DNA of 43,900 nucleotides. Source: Acidobacteriota bacterium (lineage in GTDB: Bacteria > Actinomycetota > Acidimicrobiia > Acidimicrobiales > CADCSY01). Below, piece after piece: positions 8,209 through 16,352 of the stretch. The translations under genes and the position numbers were made by a program. Every line of letters starts with the position of its first letter. Within the stretch, counting starts at the first letter, position 1. The notes under the pieces were generated by a model that worked only from the letters and a program-made list of their open reading frames with translations, did no database searches and was not told the DNA's origin. Where the stretch lies: NCBI GenBank assembly GCA_019510095.1, contig JAEKLB010000062.1, positions 1 through 43,900 of the forward strand, given 5' to 3'.

Positions 8209-8532
8209 GTGCCCGACGACAAGCAGCCGATCAAGATGCTCAACGACCGGCTCCTCGTCCAGGTCCCGCAGTCGGAGGGTGAGCGGCGCAGCCGCGCCGG
8301 CATTCTCATCCCGGCGACTGCCCAGGTCAGCAAGCGCCTGGCGTGGGCCGAGGTGGTTGCCACCGGCCCCAACGTGCGGGCCATCGAGGCCGGCGATCAG
8401 GTGCTGTTCAACCCGGAGGACCGCTTCGAGGTCGAGGTGCGCGGCGACGACTACCTGATCCTCCGCGAGCGTGACATCCATGCGGTGGCGTCACCGCGCC
8501 TCGACGGCGCCGGTACCGGTCTCTATCTCTGA
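8209..8532 (+). CDS. GroES-like co-chaperonin (Cpn10 fold)
   Basis: This 107-residue protein matches the Cpn10 fold: KMLNDRLLVQV at the start, a mobile-loop region with RRSRAGILIPATAQ, WAEVVATGPN, GDQVLFNPEDRFEVEVRGDDYLILRERDIHAV. The loop GIL(I)P motif resembles the GroEL-contacting IVLP-type motif. There is no groEL next to it, so it is a stand-alone paralogue or divergent GroES. The C-terminus is extended by about 15 residues (LDGAGTGLYL). The GTG at 8209 was chosen from the TACCGT box 7 nt upstream; a start at 8188 is the alternative. Its chaperonin partner is unknown. Confidence 0.8.
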   Translation: MPDDKQPIKMLNDRLLVQVPQSEGERRSRAGILIPATAQVSKRLAWAEVVATGPNVRAIEAGDQVLFNPEDRFEVEVRGDDYLILRERDIHAVASPRLDGAGTGLYL

Positions 8533-8570
8533 GCGACCGCGTCACCCAGGTGCTGACGCTGCGCGGTCGA

Positions 8571-8576
8571 TACGGT
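8571..8576 (+). promoter_or_regulatory. Candidate -10 box (TACGGT) for leaderless nitroreductase gene
   Basis: TACGGT ends 8 nt before the GTG at 8585; no Shine-Dalgarno lies between. Confidence 0.5.
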
Positions 8577-8584
8577 TCCCGGCC

Positions 8585-9226
8585 GTGAGTGACGCGCCGA
8601 CCTCGGAGTTCGACCTGGCAACCGTTGATCGGCTGCTCAGCACGACACGCGCTGTGCGCAAGCGGCTCGATCTCGAGCGGGCGGTCTCGCGTGAGGTGAT
8701 CCTCGAGTGCCTGCGGCTGGCCGTGCAGGCGCCAACCGGCACCAACTCCGAGTCGTGGCGGTGGGTGGTCGTGACCGATCCTGGCATCCGGTCCCAGTTG
8801 GCCGATCTCTACCGTCATCCGGACGCCCACGGCGAGATCGTGAGCAAGGCGCCGGCGGTTCCCGATTCGCCCGCCCAGCGCCGCGTGCAGGAGTCGGCCG
8901 CCTACCTGACCGACCGCATGGACGAGGTACCGGTGCTGGTGGTGCCGTGCGTCCAGGATGCCGGCGGCGCCGCCGGATGGCCGCCGTCGATCTATCCGGC
9001 GGTGTGGAGCTTCATCCTGGCGTTGCGGAGCCGGGGCCTCGGCACGGTGCTCACGACCAGGCACCTCTTCCGCAAGGACGAGGCGGCCACGATCCTCGGC
9101 ATCCCCGACGGGTTCGTCCAGGCGTGCATGCTCCCCGTCGCCTACTACACGGGCGAGAGCTTCAAGCCGGCGGGGCGGCGACCGATCGAGGAGGTCACGT
9201 TCTTCGATCGCTGGGGCCAGCAGTAG
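8585..9226 (+). CDS. Nitroreductase-family flavoprotein
   Basis: This 213-residue protein of the FMN-dependent nitroreductase superfamily has an N-terminal FMN-phosphate motif TTRAVRKRLDLERAV, the APTGTNSESWRWVVV segment typical of the fold, a central SIYPAVWSFILALRSRGLGTVLTT helix, and a C-terminal GRRPIEEVTFFDRWGQ. These enzymes reduce nitroaromatics, quinones, flavins or enoyl substrates with NAD(P)H; the physiological substrate is not evident. The GTG at 8585 fits the family start and the upstream TACGGT box. The membrane-protein gene starts 2 nt after its stop and is probably cotranscribed. Confidence 0.9.
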   Translation: MSDAPTSEFDLATVDRLLSTTRAVRKRLDLERAVSREVILECLRLAVQAPTGTNSESWRWVVVTDPGIRSQLADLYRHPDAHGEIVSKAPAVPDSPAQRRVQESAAYLTDRMDEVPVLVVPCVQDAGGAAGWPPSIYPAVWSFILALRSRGLGTVLTTRHLFRKDEAATILGIPDGFVQACMLPVAYYTGESFKPAGRRPIEEVTFFDRWGQQ

Positions 9227-9228
9227 CC

Positions 9229-10182
9229 ATGCAGAAGCGTCGGGTGGCGGTGGCCCACGTCATCGTGGCGGTCGTCCTGCTGGTGATCGTCGTGTTGCTG
9301 CCGGTCGGCCTGGTGAGCGTCGTGGCCGACCTTCACTCGGCCAAGGTCGCCCACCACGAGCTGACCCCTCGCAACGACCCCGAGGGGGTGCACGCCGACA
9401 TCTATCTCGAGGTGGTCGGGCTCAACGAGTGGGAGGGCACCGCCTCGATCAGGGTGTCGGCAGAGCAGTCGTGCGGGCGTACCTGTCCCTGGAGCGACCG
9501 CTACGTGTTCACGTCCGTGTTCGGTGACGGCAACGACATCGCGTCGAGTCGTCCCGGATCCGAGATCGTGGAGCTCGAACGCACCGCGCCGGACGTGACC
9601 AAGGTGATCAAGCTGCCCGTGTTCGGCGATCCCATCCGCTATCCGTTCGACCGCTACCGGCTCGGCCTCGGCATCGAGATCGACCGGGTGCAGCCGGACG
9701 GATCGACCACGACGTTGACGCGGGCGCAGGCGCACGACTACGCGTGGATCACCCTCCAGAGCCGCATCCCGCGTGGTACGTCGAGCGCGCCGCACGCCAT
9801 CCCCCTCGACAGGGTCTCGCCCCGGGTCCAGCCGGAGACCATGGTGACCATTCAGCAGCTGACCTTTGGTCGCCCCGCGTATCTCCAGATCCTCTCGCTC
9901 CTCCTCGTGCTGCTGGTGGCAGCGGCTGCCTGCTTCGCCGTCTTCATGCGCCCGCTCGATCAGCTCGTCATCAACTCCGGCGCACTCGTCCTCGGTGTCT
10001 GGGGCGTGCGGTCGATCCTCTTGGGTACGAGCGTTCCCGGCCTCACCGAGGTCGACATCGCCCTCCTCATCGTCATCCTCTTCCTGCTGGTGGCCATCGC
10101 GTTCCGCACGTTGTGGCTGATCGAGGCGGACTCGCCGATCCGCATCATCCGCAGGAACGCCCAGCCAAAGGCCGACGGCTGA
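9229..10182 (+). CDS. Hypothetical membrane protein (possibly DUF4436-like)
   Basis: This 317-residue protein has one N-terminal membrane helix (about residues 8-30, HVIVAVVLLVIVVLLPVGLVSVV). An extracytoplasmic beta-rich region of about 190 residues follows, including a Cys pair in SCGRTCPW. Three C-terminal helices end it (around 222-242, 248-268, 276-298). The topology is helix, outside domain, three helices, as in DUF4436-type proteins; that family assignment is tentative. A conserved-looking FDRYRLGLGIEI segment sits in the outer domain. The start is 2 nt after the nitroreductase stop. It meets the opposite-strand gene with abutting stop codons (10180-10182 and 10183-10185). No function can be assigned. 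Confidence 0.7.
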   Translation: MQKRRVAVAHVIVAVVLLVIVVLLPVGLVSVVADLHSAKVAHHELTPRNDPEGVHADIYLEVVGLNEWEGTASIRVSAEQSCGRTCPWSDRYVFTSVFGDGNDIASSRPGSEIVELERTAPDVTKVIKLPVFGDPIRYPFDRYRLGLGIEIDRVQPDGSTTTLTRAQAHDYAWITLQSRIPRGTSSAPHAIPLDRVSPRVQPETMVTIQQLTFGRPAYLQILSLLLVLLVAAAACFAVFMRPLDQLVINSGALVLGVWGVRSILLGTSVPGLTEVDIALLIVILFLLVAIAFRTLWLIEADSPIRIIRRNAQPKADG

Positions 10183-10926
10183 TCAGCTGAGCGACAGTCG
10201 AGCGCCCGCCGGGTTCACGCGGGTCGTGTTGGTCGACTGGACGAACGCCTCGCCCTCGACTGCCGAGGAGGTGTTGTCGCAGCCGCCGTCGGCCTTGGCC
10301 TGGTAGCTGGTCCGTACCGCGCTGACGGGCACGTGTTCCCCGGCGGCCGTGACGACCTCGAGATCCGACCAGCGCACCGCCACCGCGGGCGCATCGCAAT
10401 CCGCGAACACCTCGCACCACACCATCGGCCCGTGGAGCCGGTCGCCGGGCGCGTCGAGCGTGCGGATCTTGGTGCCGTCCACCCAGCCGGCCCACGCCTC
10501 GGTGTCCCGCGTGATGCGCAGGCGATGCGCACGCCCTTCGTCCCAGTCGAAGTCCCGCGTGTTCGGGTTGCCGAACGAGCTGGGCAGTGGCGAGGTGCTG
10601 CCGCCGAGCTCGCCGCCGTGACCGGCGTAGCCGCCCCAGTTGACGTGGCGCCGGCGCGCCGGGGCGTCGGCACCCCACTGGAGGCCGATGTGGGCGCCGC
10701 CACCGTCGGAGAACGATGCCTGGAGAGCCCAGAAGTAGAGGGCCTCGACCATCGGGGCGCGGGGGACGACGATGGTCGCCGCCACCTCGATCAATGGCGC
10801 TGGCGTCGGCACCTCCCACAACAGGTGGAGGGAGGACGCGCCGTTCGACGATGCCGGTGGCCCACTGACCCGGGGCCCGAGCCCGAGCCGGCCGAGGAGT
10901 CGCTGGGCCCGGGTCGGCTCCGTCAC
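10183..10926 (-). CDS. Hypothetical protein, last gene of a three-gene operon
   Basis: This 247-residue protein has no recognised family. After a variable N-terminus the sequence is rich in aromatic and Gly residues (FWALQASFSDGGG, GLQWG, VNWGGYAGHGGEL) and then TRDFDWDEGRAHRLRI, WAGWVDGTKIRTL and GPMVWCEVFADCDAPAVAVRWSDLEVV. The pattern suggests a beta-sandwich, possibly concanavalin/LamG-like, but this is only impression. Cys residues occur in WCEVF, ADCDAP and GGCDN. No signal peptide is seen. The GTG at 10926 overlaps the stop of the SRPBCC gene by the GTGA arrangement, so translation is coupled. Role unknown. Confidence 0.65.
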   Translation of the reverse strand: MTEPTRAQRLLGRLGLGPRVSGPPASSNGASSLHLLWEVPTPAPLIEVAATIVVPRAPMVEALYFWALQASFSDGGGAHIGLQWGADAPARRRHVNWGGYAGHGGELGGSTSPLPSSFGNPNTRDFDWDEGRAHRLRITRDTEAWAGWVDGTKIRTLDAPGDRLHGPMVWCEVFADCDAPAVAVRWSDLEVVTAAGEHVPVSAVRTSYQAKADGGCDNTSSAVEGEAFVQSTNTTRVNPAGARLSLS

Positions 10927-11435
10927 TCGGCCGTCGGTGCCTGACTGCGGCCGAGCGTGATGCCGGAGACGTAGGTGCGGAGGCCTTGCTGGCCGTGCCG
11001 CATCATCAGCTCGTGGTTGCCCCGGAACACCGGCCTCGCCACCGGGGCGAGCACCTGGAGCAGTCGCTTGGTGGCGACCACCTCTTCGTCGAAGATGGCC
11101 AGGGTGCCCGCGCCCTCGGCGGTGATCGTCCAGCGCGAGAAGCCGTCGAGGTCGCCAGACAGGTTCGCCTCGAGGATCCCGCCCTGGCGATCGCGCACCG
11201 CTTGGCTGCTGGTGAACACCAGGTCGTAGGGAAGCGTGGCCCGGCACCGGACCTCGGCGGTCTGGTCGTCGAGCTGGGTGACCGTGCGGATCTCGCGCCA
11301 CCAGTCGGGATACCGCCGGAGCTCCTCGAGGGCCAGGTAGACGTCGTCGGGCGGAGCGTCGATGCGCCACTCGGAGCGGAACACGTAGAAGTTGCGGTCG
11401 TCCCGGGCCGATGATCGGCGAGCCCGCTCGCTCAT
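10923..11435 (-). CDS. SRPBCC/polyketide-cyclase-like lipid-binding protein
   Basis: This 170-residue protein has a START/SRPBCC-type fold. NFYVFRSEWRIDAPPDDVYLALEELRRYPDWW is the usual first strand and helix pair (residues about 15-46). Strands in VTQLDDQTAEVRCRATLPYDLVF, ANLSGDLDGFSRWTI and EEVVATKRLLQVL follow, then the long C-terminal helix FRGNHELMMRHGQQGLRTYV. Such domains bind hydrophobic ligands. It overlaps the methyltransferase stop by ATGA and the next gene by GTGA, giving a tight operon. The ligand is unknown; pairing with a methyltransferase could mean a small lipophilic substrate, which is inference. Confidence 0.85.
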   Translation of the reverse strand: MSERARRSSARDDRNFYVFRSEWRIDAPPDDVYLALEELRRYPDWWREIRTVTQLDDQTAEVRCRATLPYDLVFTSSQAVRDRQGGILEANLSGDLDGFSRWTITAEGAGTLAIFDEEVVATKRLLQVLAPVARPVFRGNHELMMRHGQQGLRTYVSGITLGRSQAPTAE

Positions 11436-12199
11436 CGCGGGGCCCGCGCGACCATGAGGATCCGGGGATAGGCGTAGAGGTACGGCGACCGCTGGCCGAT
11501 GCGGTCGAGCAGCGCCTCGCGATAGCGCTCGAGGTAGGCATCGAACTCCTCGGCGGTGACCGCTTCCTTGATGCGGAGCAGGGCGGTGCCCTTCATCCAC
11601 TCGACCACGTCGCCGGACGATGGCAGGTGGTGGAGGAAGACCTGCAGGCGGACGTGGATGTCGTCGAGGCCCAGCTCGTCGAGGATCTCGGCGTAGCGCT
11701 CCGGCTTCTGCACGGTCACGTGGACGTCGTCAGCAGCGATGATCCCGAGCTGGTCGGCGACCTCGAGCATGACGGTGTGCGACGGGTGTTCGCCGTTGGC
11801 CGGCACCTGGACCGCCAGCTGCCCACCGGGTGCAAGGGCGGCCGCCCATCGGCTGAGGACCGCCTGGTGGTCGGTCGCCCACTGGAGCGACGCGCTGGCG
11901 TGGACGACGTCCCAGGTGGAGCCGGCGCCGTCGAAGGTCGCCAGGTCGCCCATCTCGAACCGCAGGCCGTCGCCAGCGAGGGGCGTGGCCCGTTCGAGCA
12001 TCGCCGGGGACCGGTCGATCCCCAGCGTCTCGCCGGCCCGCAGCCGCTCATGGAGCTCTCTGGTCAGCTCACCGGGGCCGCACCCGAGGTCGGCGACCCG
12101 CCCGCCGTCGACCGGCTCGAGCAGGGAGACGAGCACGTCGAAGGGCTGGCGCCGCTCGGCGGCGAACCGGCGGTACAGGTCGGGGTTCCAATCGGTCAT
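11432..12199 (-). CDS. tam: Class I SAM methyltransferase, trans-aconitate methyltransferase-like
   Basis: This 255-residue enzyme begins MTDWNPDLYRRFAAERRQPF, the signature N-terminus of Tam-family methyltransferases. The SAM motif I is VADLGCGPGELT, followed by LGIDRSPAMLERA, MGDLATF, and the motif VVHASASLQWATDHQAVLSRW. The C-terminal region with VVEWMKGTALL and YPRILMVARAP is also Tam-like. Tam methylates trans-aconitate, a spontaneous by-product of the citrate cycle; related enzymes act on other acids, so substrate is likely but not certain. It is first of a three-gene minus-strand operon and starts 27 bp from hisI on the other strand. Confidence 0.86.
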   Translation of the reverse strand: MTDWNPDLYRRFAAERRQPFDVLVSLLEPVDGGRVADLGCGPGELTRELHERLRAGETLGIDRSPAMLERATPLAGDGLRFEMGDLATFDGAGSTWDVVHASASLQWATDHQAVLSRWAAALAPGGQLAVQVPANGEHPSHTVMLEVADQLGIIAADDVHVTVQKPERYAEILDELGLDDIHVRLQVFLHHLPSSGDVVEWMKGTALLRIKEAVTAEEFDAYLERYREALLDRIGQRSPYLYAYPRILMVARAPR

Positions 12200-12214
12200 G
12201 TGAGTGGCAAGCCC

Positions 12215-12220
12215 TACCAT
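12215..12220 (+). promoter_or_regulatory. Candidate -10 box (TACCAT) for leaderless hisI
   Basis: TACCAT ends 6 nt before the hisI ATG at 12227, placing the transcription start at or next to the A of ATG. No Shine-Dalgarno is visible. The box lies in the 27-bp gap between the divergent tam-like and hisI starts. Confidence 0.55.
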
Positions 12221-12226
12221 GGCTGG

Positions 12227-12589
12227 ATGCCGATCGCCACCCCCATTGCCGCGACCGACGACGAGCTGGCCCTCGTGGCCTACGACGAACGGGGCCTGGC
12301 CCCCGCCATCGTGCAGGAGCAGGGCTCCGGCAAGGTGCTCATGATGGCCTGGGTGAATGCCGAGACCCTGCGGGAGTCGCTGGCGTCGGGACGGACGGTG
12401 TTCTGGAGCCGGTCCCGCCAGGAGGTCTGGCGCAAGGGCGACACCTCGGGCGATCGGCAGTGGATCCGCGAGGCCTACTACGACTGTGACAGCGACGTCG
12501 TCCTGTTCGTCGTCGAGCAGGAGGGCGGGGGGGCTTGCCACACCGGTGCCCATTCCTGCTTCTACCGTGCCTTCGGTGCATCCGAGTAG
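12227..12589 (+). CDS. hisI: Phosphoribosyl-AMP cyclohydrolase HisI
   Basis: HisI opens the purine ring of PR-AMP in histidine synthesis. The 120-residue product has the N-terminal QGSGKVLMMAWVNAETLRESL, the FWSRSRQEVWRKGDTSG segment, the metal-binding DCDSD and the zinc-binding cysteines in GGACHTGAHSCFYR. There is no fused HisE domain, so PRA-PH must be encoded elsewhere. The ATG at 12227 is supported by a leaderless-type TACCAT box. The 3' end overlaps the trpE start, which ties late histidine synthesis to the first tryptophan enzyme in one transcript. Confidence 0.96.
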   Translation: MPIATPIAATDDELALVAYDERGLAPAIVQEQGSGKVLMMAWVNAETLRESLASGRTVFWSRSRQEVWRKGDTSGDRQWIREAYYDCDSDVVLFVVEQEGGGACHTGAHSCFYRAFGASE

Positions 12590-14078
12590 GGAGGAGTTCC
12601 GCGCGCTCGCCCGTACCCACACCGTGGTGCCGGTGTGGCGGGAGCTGCTCGCCGACCTGACGACGCCCGTCGCCGCCTTCCTCCGGGTGGTGGGCGACGA
12701 GCCGGGCTTCCTGCTCGAGTCGGTGGAGCACGGTGAGCGCTGGGGCCGGTGGTCGTTCGTCGGTCGCCGCCCTGCCGTCACCTTCGTCGCCCGCGGTGGC
12801 CACATCGAGGCCGACACCACCGTCGACCCCGGCATACGGCTCGACGCCGGCGTGCTCGCCTGCCTCGAGGACGTCCTCCATCACTACCGCGCCCCGTCGC
12901 TGCCCGAGTTGCCCCCGCTGTACAGCGGGGTGCTCGGCTACCTCGGCTACGACGTCGTGCGCGAGGTCGAGCGGCTCCCTGACGTTCCCGAGGACCAGCT
13001 CGGTGTGCCCGACGCGGTGCTGTCGGTGATCTCCGAGCTGGCCGCCTACGACCACTGGCGCCAGCGGGTCGTGTTGATCGCCAACGCCTGGTGCCCCGCC
13101 GGCGCGACCGACGCCGAGCTCGACCTCGCCTACGACGACGCTGCCGGTCGGCTCGAGTCGCTGGCCGAGGCCGGGATCCGGGCGATCGACGAGCCGGCGG
13201 TCGAGCCGCCCGACCGGGCCGAGCCGCTGCCCGCGGTCACCTCGACGATGGGCGGCGGTGCCTACCAACGGGCCGTGGCGGTCGCCAAGGAGCACATCCT
13301 CGCCGGCGACGTCTTCCAGGTCGTGCTCGCCCAGCGGTTCGACCTCGAGCTCGATGCCGATCCGTTCGACGTCTACCGCGTGCTGCGCCAGGTCAACCCC
13401 AGCCCGTACATGTACTTCCTCCGTCATCCCGACGTCACCCTGGTGGGGTCGTCGCCGGAGCCGATGGTGCAGCTGCTCGACAACCGGGTGATCTCCCGCC
13501 CCATTGCCGGGACCCGCAAGCGGGGCGCCACCGAGGAGGCCGACCGGCGGATGGCGGCCGAGCTGCTCGAGCATCCCAAGGAGCGGGCCGAGCACGTCAT
13601 GCTCGTCGACCTGGCCCGCAACGACGTGGGCCGCGTCGTCGACTTCGGCACGGTGACCGTCGACGAGCTGATGACCCTGGAGCGCTACAGCCACGTGATG
13701 CACCTGACCTCCCAAGTGTCCGGCGAGCTGCGGGCCGGCCGGACGCCCGTCGACGTGCTGCGTGCCACGCTGCCCGCGGGCACGGTGTCCGGCGCCCCCA
13801 AGGTGCGGGCCATGGAGATCATCGACGAGCTGGAGCCGGCCAAGCGGGGCCCCTATGCCGGTGTTGTCGGCTACCTCGACTTCTCCGGCAACCTCGACAC
13901 CGCCATCGCCATCCGCACCATGGTCATCGCCGGTGGCCGGGCGTCGGTCCAGGCGGGCGCCGGCATCGTGGCCGACAGCGATCCCGACGACGAGGACCTC
14001 GAGTGCCGCAACAAGGCGGCAGCCCTGTTGGCGGCGGTGCCGGCGGCCCGCCGGATGACGGCCAAGCGCAAGTCGTGA
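12576..14078 (+). CDS. trpE: Anthranilate synthase component I TrpE
   Basis: TrpE makes anthranilate from chorismate with ammonia from TrpG. About 500 residues. The tryptophan feedback site LLES is at residues 46-49. The chorismate-binding domain shows GSSPEPMVQL, IAGTRKRGATEEAD, LVDLARNDVGRV, GTVSGAPKVRAMEIIDELE, YAGVVGYLDFSGNLDTA and QAGAGIVADSDP. Start is GTG 12576 (MHPSREEFRALARTH, family-like) or GTG 12567. Both lie inside the 3' end of hisI, so translation is probably coupled and there is no room for a trp attenuator just upstream. trpG and trpD are not in the window. Confidence 0.96.
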   Translation: MHPSREEFRALARTHTVVPVWRELLADLTTPVAAFLRVVGDEPGFLLESVEHGERWGRWSFVGRRPAVTFVARGGHIEADTTVDPGIRLDAGVLACLEDVLHHYRAPSLPELPPLYSGVLGYLGYDVVREVERLPDVPEDQLGVPDAVLSVISELAAYDHWRQRVVLIANAWCPAGATDAELDLAYDDAAGRLESLAEAGIRAIDEPAVEPPDRAEPLPAVTSTMGGGAYQRAVAVAKEHILAGDVFQVVLAQRFDLELDADPFDVYRVLRQVNPSPYMYFLRHPDVTLVGSSPEPMVQLLDNRVISRPIAGTRKRGATEEADRRMAAELLEHPKERAEHVMLVDLARNDVGRVVDFGTVTVDELMTLERYSHVMHLTSQVSGELRAGRTPVDVLRATLPAGTVSGAPKVRAMEIIDELEPAKRGPYAGVVGYLDFSGNLDTAIAIRTMVIAGGRASVQAGAGIVADSDPDDEDLECRNKAAALLAAVPAARRMTAKRKS

Positions 14079-14899
14079 GCCCGGTCGGGGCGATCGAGCT
14101 GGCGCGCGACGTGGCTCTGGCGAAGGGCCCCGACGCCGTCAGCTACCTGCAGGGCCAGCTCAGCCAGGATGTCGAGGCCTTGAGCGTCGGTGACAGCGCC
14201 TTCTCGCTGTTGCTCCAGCCCCAGGGAAAGATCGACGCCTTCCTGCGGGTGACGAGGGTCGGCGACGACGAGCTCGCCCTCGATGTCGACGCCGGGTTCG
14301 GCGAGCCCATGCTGGCCAGGCTCCGGCGGTTCCTCCTGCGCGTGAAGGTCGAGCTGACGCTCGTCGACTGGACCGTGGTCGCGATACGAGGTGCCGATGC
14401 TGCAGTGCCCGCCGGCAGGTGGCGGGTGCGGCCGGAGACGCCGGGCGTCGATGGCTTCGACGTCATCGGCCCGGGCGCCGCTGTTCCCGAAGGTGTGCCG
14501 GTGATCGATCCGGCCGCCTACGAGGCACTTCGGATCCGCACGGGTGTGCCGCGCATGGGCAGCGAGCTCGACGAGTCGACGATCCCGGCCACCGCTGGCA
14601 TCGTCGACCGCACCGTCTCGTTCACCAAGGGCTGTTACACCGGCCAGGAGCTGGTGGCCCGTATCGACTCGCGAGGCGACCGGGTGCCGACCCGATTGCG
14701 TGGCGTGCTCGGTGACGTGCCGGTTGGTGCCGCACTGTCGCGTGACGGTCGTGACGTGGGCCGGGTGACCAGCGCCGCCGCTGGCGTGGCGCTCGCCTAC
14801 GTCCGCCGCGAGGTCGAGCCCCCGGCCGACCTGCTCGCCACCTGGCAGGGCGGGAAGGCGCCCGTCGCCGTCCGTGCCCTCCCGCTCGACGAGGCATGA
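14075..14899 (+). CDS. ygfZ: Folate-binding YgfZ/GcvT-like protein
   Basis: YgfZ-type proteins bind tetrahydrofolate and support repair or assembly of Fe-S enzymes. The 274-residue protein has the family signature KGCYTGQE at residues 185-192, with the conserved Cys187, followed by LVARIDSRG. The N-terminus shows GPDAVSYLQGQLSQDVEAL and LLLQPQGKIDAFLRVTR, as in GcvT-fold proteins. The GTG at 14075 overlaps the trpE stop (GTGA). The lipoprotein gene overlaps its 3' end (ATGA). Position between trpE and trpC is a matter of operon insertion; no direct role in tryptophan synthesis is implied. Confidence 0.93.
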   Translation: MSPVGAIELARDVALAKGPDAVSYLQGQLSQDVEALSVGDSAFSLLLQPQGKIDAFLRVTRVGDDELALDVDAGFGEPMLARLRRFLLRVKVELTLVDWTVVAIRGADAAVPAGRWRVRPETPGVDGFDVIGPGAAVPEGVPVIDPAAYEALRIRTGVPRMGSELDESTIPATAGIVDRTVSFTKGCYTGQELVARIDSRGDRVPTRLRGVLGDVPVGAALSRDGRDVGRVTSAAAGVALAYVRREVEPPADLLATWQGGKAPVAVRALPLDEA

Positions 14900-15789
14900 A
14901 GCCCCGAGCCCGAACCCGTCGCGGGTTCGCGGGGGTGGCCGTCGTGTTGGTGCTGCTGGCCGCGGGGTGCGGATCGAAGGTGCCGCTGGCGATGAAGCCG
15001 CTGCCGAAACCCAAGGACGTGCCCCTCGAGTCGGTGACGACGGCCCCGCCGGCCGACCTGGCCGAGACCAAGCTGCCCGCCGCCAGGGGCACCACGTCCA
15101 CCGTCGTGGTGCTGGGGCCCGGCCCGCTCACGCTCACGGGGAGGGTCGACGGCCCCGACGGCGTCGTCCCGGGCGCGTCGGTCCGCGTCGAGCGGGTGGT
15201 CGGCGGTGTGGCGAGCGGCGCCGACCTGATCACCGGTCCCGACGGCACGTGGGTGCTGCCCAACGTCCTCGGCGGCCGTTACCGGGTACGGGCATGGCAG
15301 GCGCCCGCGCTGGCGATGGAACGGGCCAAGGTGTTCTTCGTCGGCACGTCGCTCGCCGCCCCGATCGTGCTGCGGGTCGACCGCTACCAGGGCCGCACCG
15401 TCGACGAGGCGATGGCGCCGAGCCCACCGCCGCTCGGTCAGCCGGTCGAGCTGCGCGTCCGGGTGAGCACTCGTGCCGTTGCCGGCAACGGCAGGGTCTC
15501 GGCAGCGCCGGCCCCCGGCGTGCAGATCAGCCTGGCCGGCTCGGGCCAGTGGCAGTCGGACTCGCCGGTGACCACCTTCACCGGTGACGACGGCGTGGCC
15601 GTCTGGCAGGTCCGCTGCCAGGCGCCCGGGAAGCAGCCGTTGAGCGTGGTCCTCGACGGTGTCGATGCGGTGGCGCTCGACGTCGGCGACTGCATCGACT
15701 ACTCGACGACGACCACCAGCTCCACCACGCCGACTGCGACCACCTCGAGCACGTCGACCACCTCGACCACCGTGAAGCGGAGTCGGTGA
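14896..15789 (+). CDS. Secreted lipoprotein with carboxypeptidase-regulatory-like domain
   Basis: The ATG at 14896 overlaps the ygfZ stop. Residues 1-25 form a lipoprotein signal: basic RTRR, hydrophobic VAVVLVLLAAG, then the lipobox cysteine in LLAAGC (Cys25). The mature part has a Pro-rich linker, then a beta-sandwich module (TLTGRVDGPDGVVPGASVRVERV ... GPDGTWVLPNVLGGRYRVRAW) typical of CarboxypepD_reg-like domains. A second beta domain with a Cys pair (RCQAPG, GDCIDY) follows. The C-terminus is a low-complexity Ser/Thr stretch ending KRSR, possibly a flexible wall linker. It is probably attached to the outer face of the membrane. Role unknown. Confidence 0.82.
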   Translation: MKPRARTRRGFAGVAVVLVLLAAGCGSKVPLAMKPLPKPKDVPLESVTTAPPADLAETKLPAARGTTSTVVVLGPGPLTLTGRVDGPDGVVPGASVRVERVVGGVASGADLITGPDGTWVLPNVLGGRYRVRAWQAPALAMERAKVFFVGTSLAAPIVLRVDRYQGRTVDEAMAPSPPPLGQPVELRVRVSTRAVAGNGRVSAAPAPGVQISLAGSGQWQSDSPVTTFTGDDGVAVWQVRCQAPGKQPLSVVLDGVDAVALDVGDCIDYSTTTTSSTTPTATTSSTSTTSTTVKRSR

Positions 15790-16301
15790 CGGAACCGTTG
15801 CGCAGCCCGTATGAGGTGCTGGGGGTGGGGGCCGACGCCGGCACCGCCGAGATCCGCCAGGCCTACGTCGCGCTGGCCCGGCGGTTCCACCCCGATCACG
15901 TCGATCCCCGCTCGGAGGGCGCGGCCGAAGCCGGTCGCCGGATGCAGGAGATCAACGAGGCGTGGGAGGTCCTGGGCGATGCCGCCCGGCGGCGCCGGTT
16001 CGATGCCAGCCAGCGCCGCCCGTTCCGGCCGTTCGCACCCGATGACCCTGATGAGCCCGATCCTCGCTTGGCGCCCGACGTTCCCTATCGGGCCGTCGTC
16101 GCTCCGAGCCCGGGGCGGCGAGCGGTGACGATGGCGCCCGTGCTGCTGCTCGCCAGCGCGGTCACCGTTGGCTCGTTGGGGATCACCCTCGGCTACGGCG
16201 GGCTGGTGACGGTGGCCGTCGCGCTGTTCTCACTGGCCTGCGCCGGCTTCGTCGCCGTCCCCTTGTTGGCCCTGGGTCGAGCGAGTCGCGACGAGGGCTG
16301 A
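15786..16301 (+). CDS. J-domain (DnaJ-like) membrane protein
   Basis: The GTG at 15786 overlaps the lipoprotein stop (GTGA). Residues 8-75 form a J-domain: SPYEVLGVGADAGTAEIRQAYVALARRFHPDHVDP with the HPD tripeptide, then MQEINEAWEVLGDAARRRRFDA. A Pro/Asp-rich linker (about 80-115) leads to two predicted membrane helices near residues 117-135 and 140-165 (MAPVLLLASAVTVGSLGITL and LVTVAVALFSLACAGFVAV). It lacks the Gly/Phe and zinc-finger regions of true DnaJ. It may recruit Hsp70 to the membrane. 171 residues. Confidence 0.85.
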   Translation: MTEPLRSPYEVLGVGADAGTAEIRQAYVALARRFHPDHVDPRSEGAAEAGRRMQEINEAWEVLGDAARRRRFDASQRRPFRPFAPDDPDEPDPRLAPDVPYRAVVAPSPGRRAVTMAPVLLLASAVTVGSLGITLGYGGLVTVAVALFSLACAGFVAVPLLALGRASRDEG

Positions 16302-16340
16302 GCGGCCAGGAACAACACCGTGAGCCGGTCGATCGGCCTC

Positions 16341-16346
16341 TACCCT
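16341..16346 (+). promoter_or_regulatory. Candidate -10 box (TACCCT) for leaderless trpC
   Basis: TACCCT ends 6 nt before the GTG at 16353, which is also the family-typical TrpC start (VATYLDGIV). This would give trpCFBA a promoter independent of hisI-trpE. An upstream GTG at 16320 has an AGGA 7-10 nt before it and is the alternative start. Confidence 0.5.
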
Positions 16347-16352
16347 GCTCCG

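Noticed and set aside
15697-15789. Possible microsatellite or repeat array of ACC/ACG triplets
   Set aside because: It is the Ser/Thr-rich C-terminus of the lipoprotein in frame, a common surface-protein linker, and not a DNA-level array.
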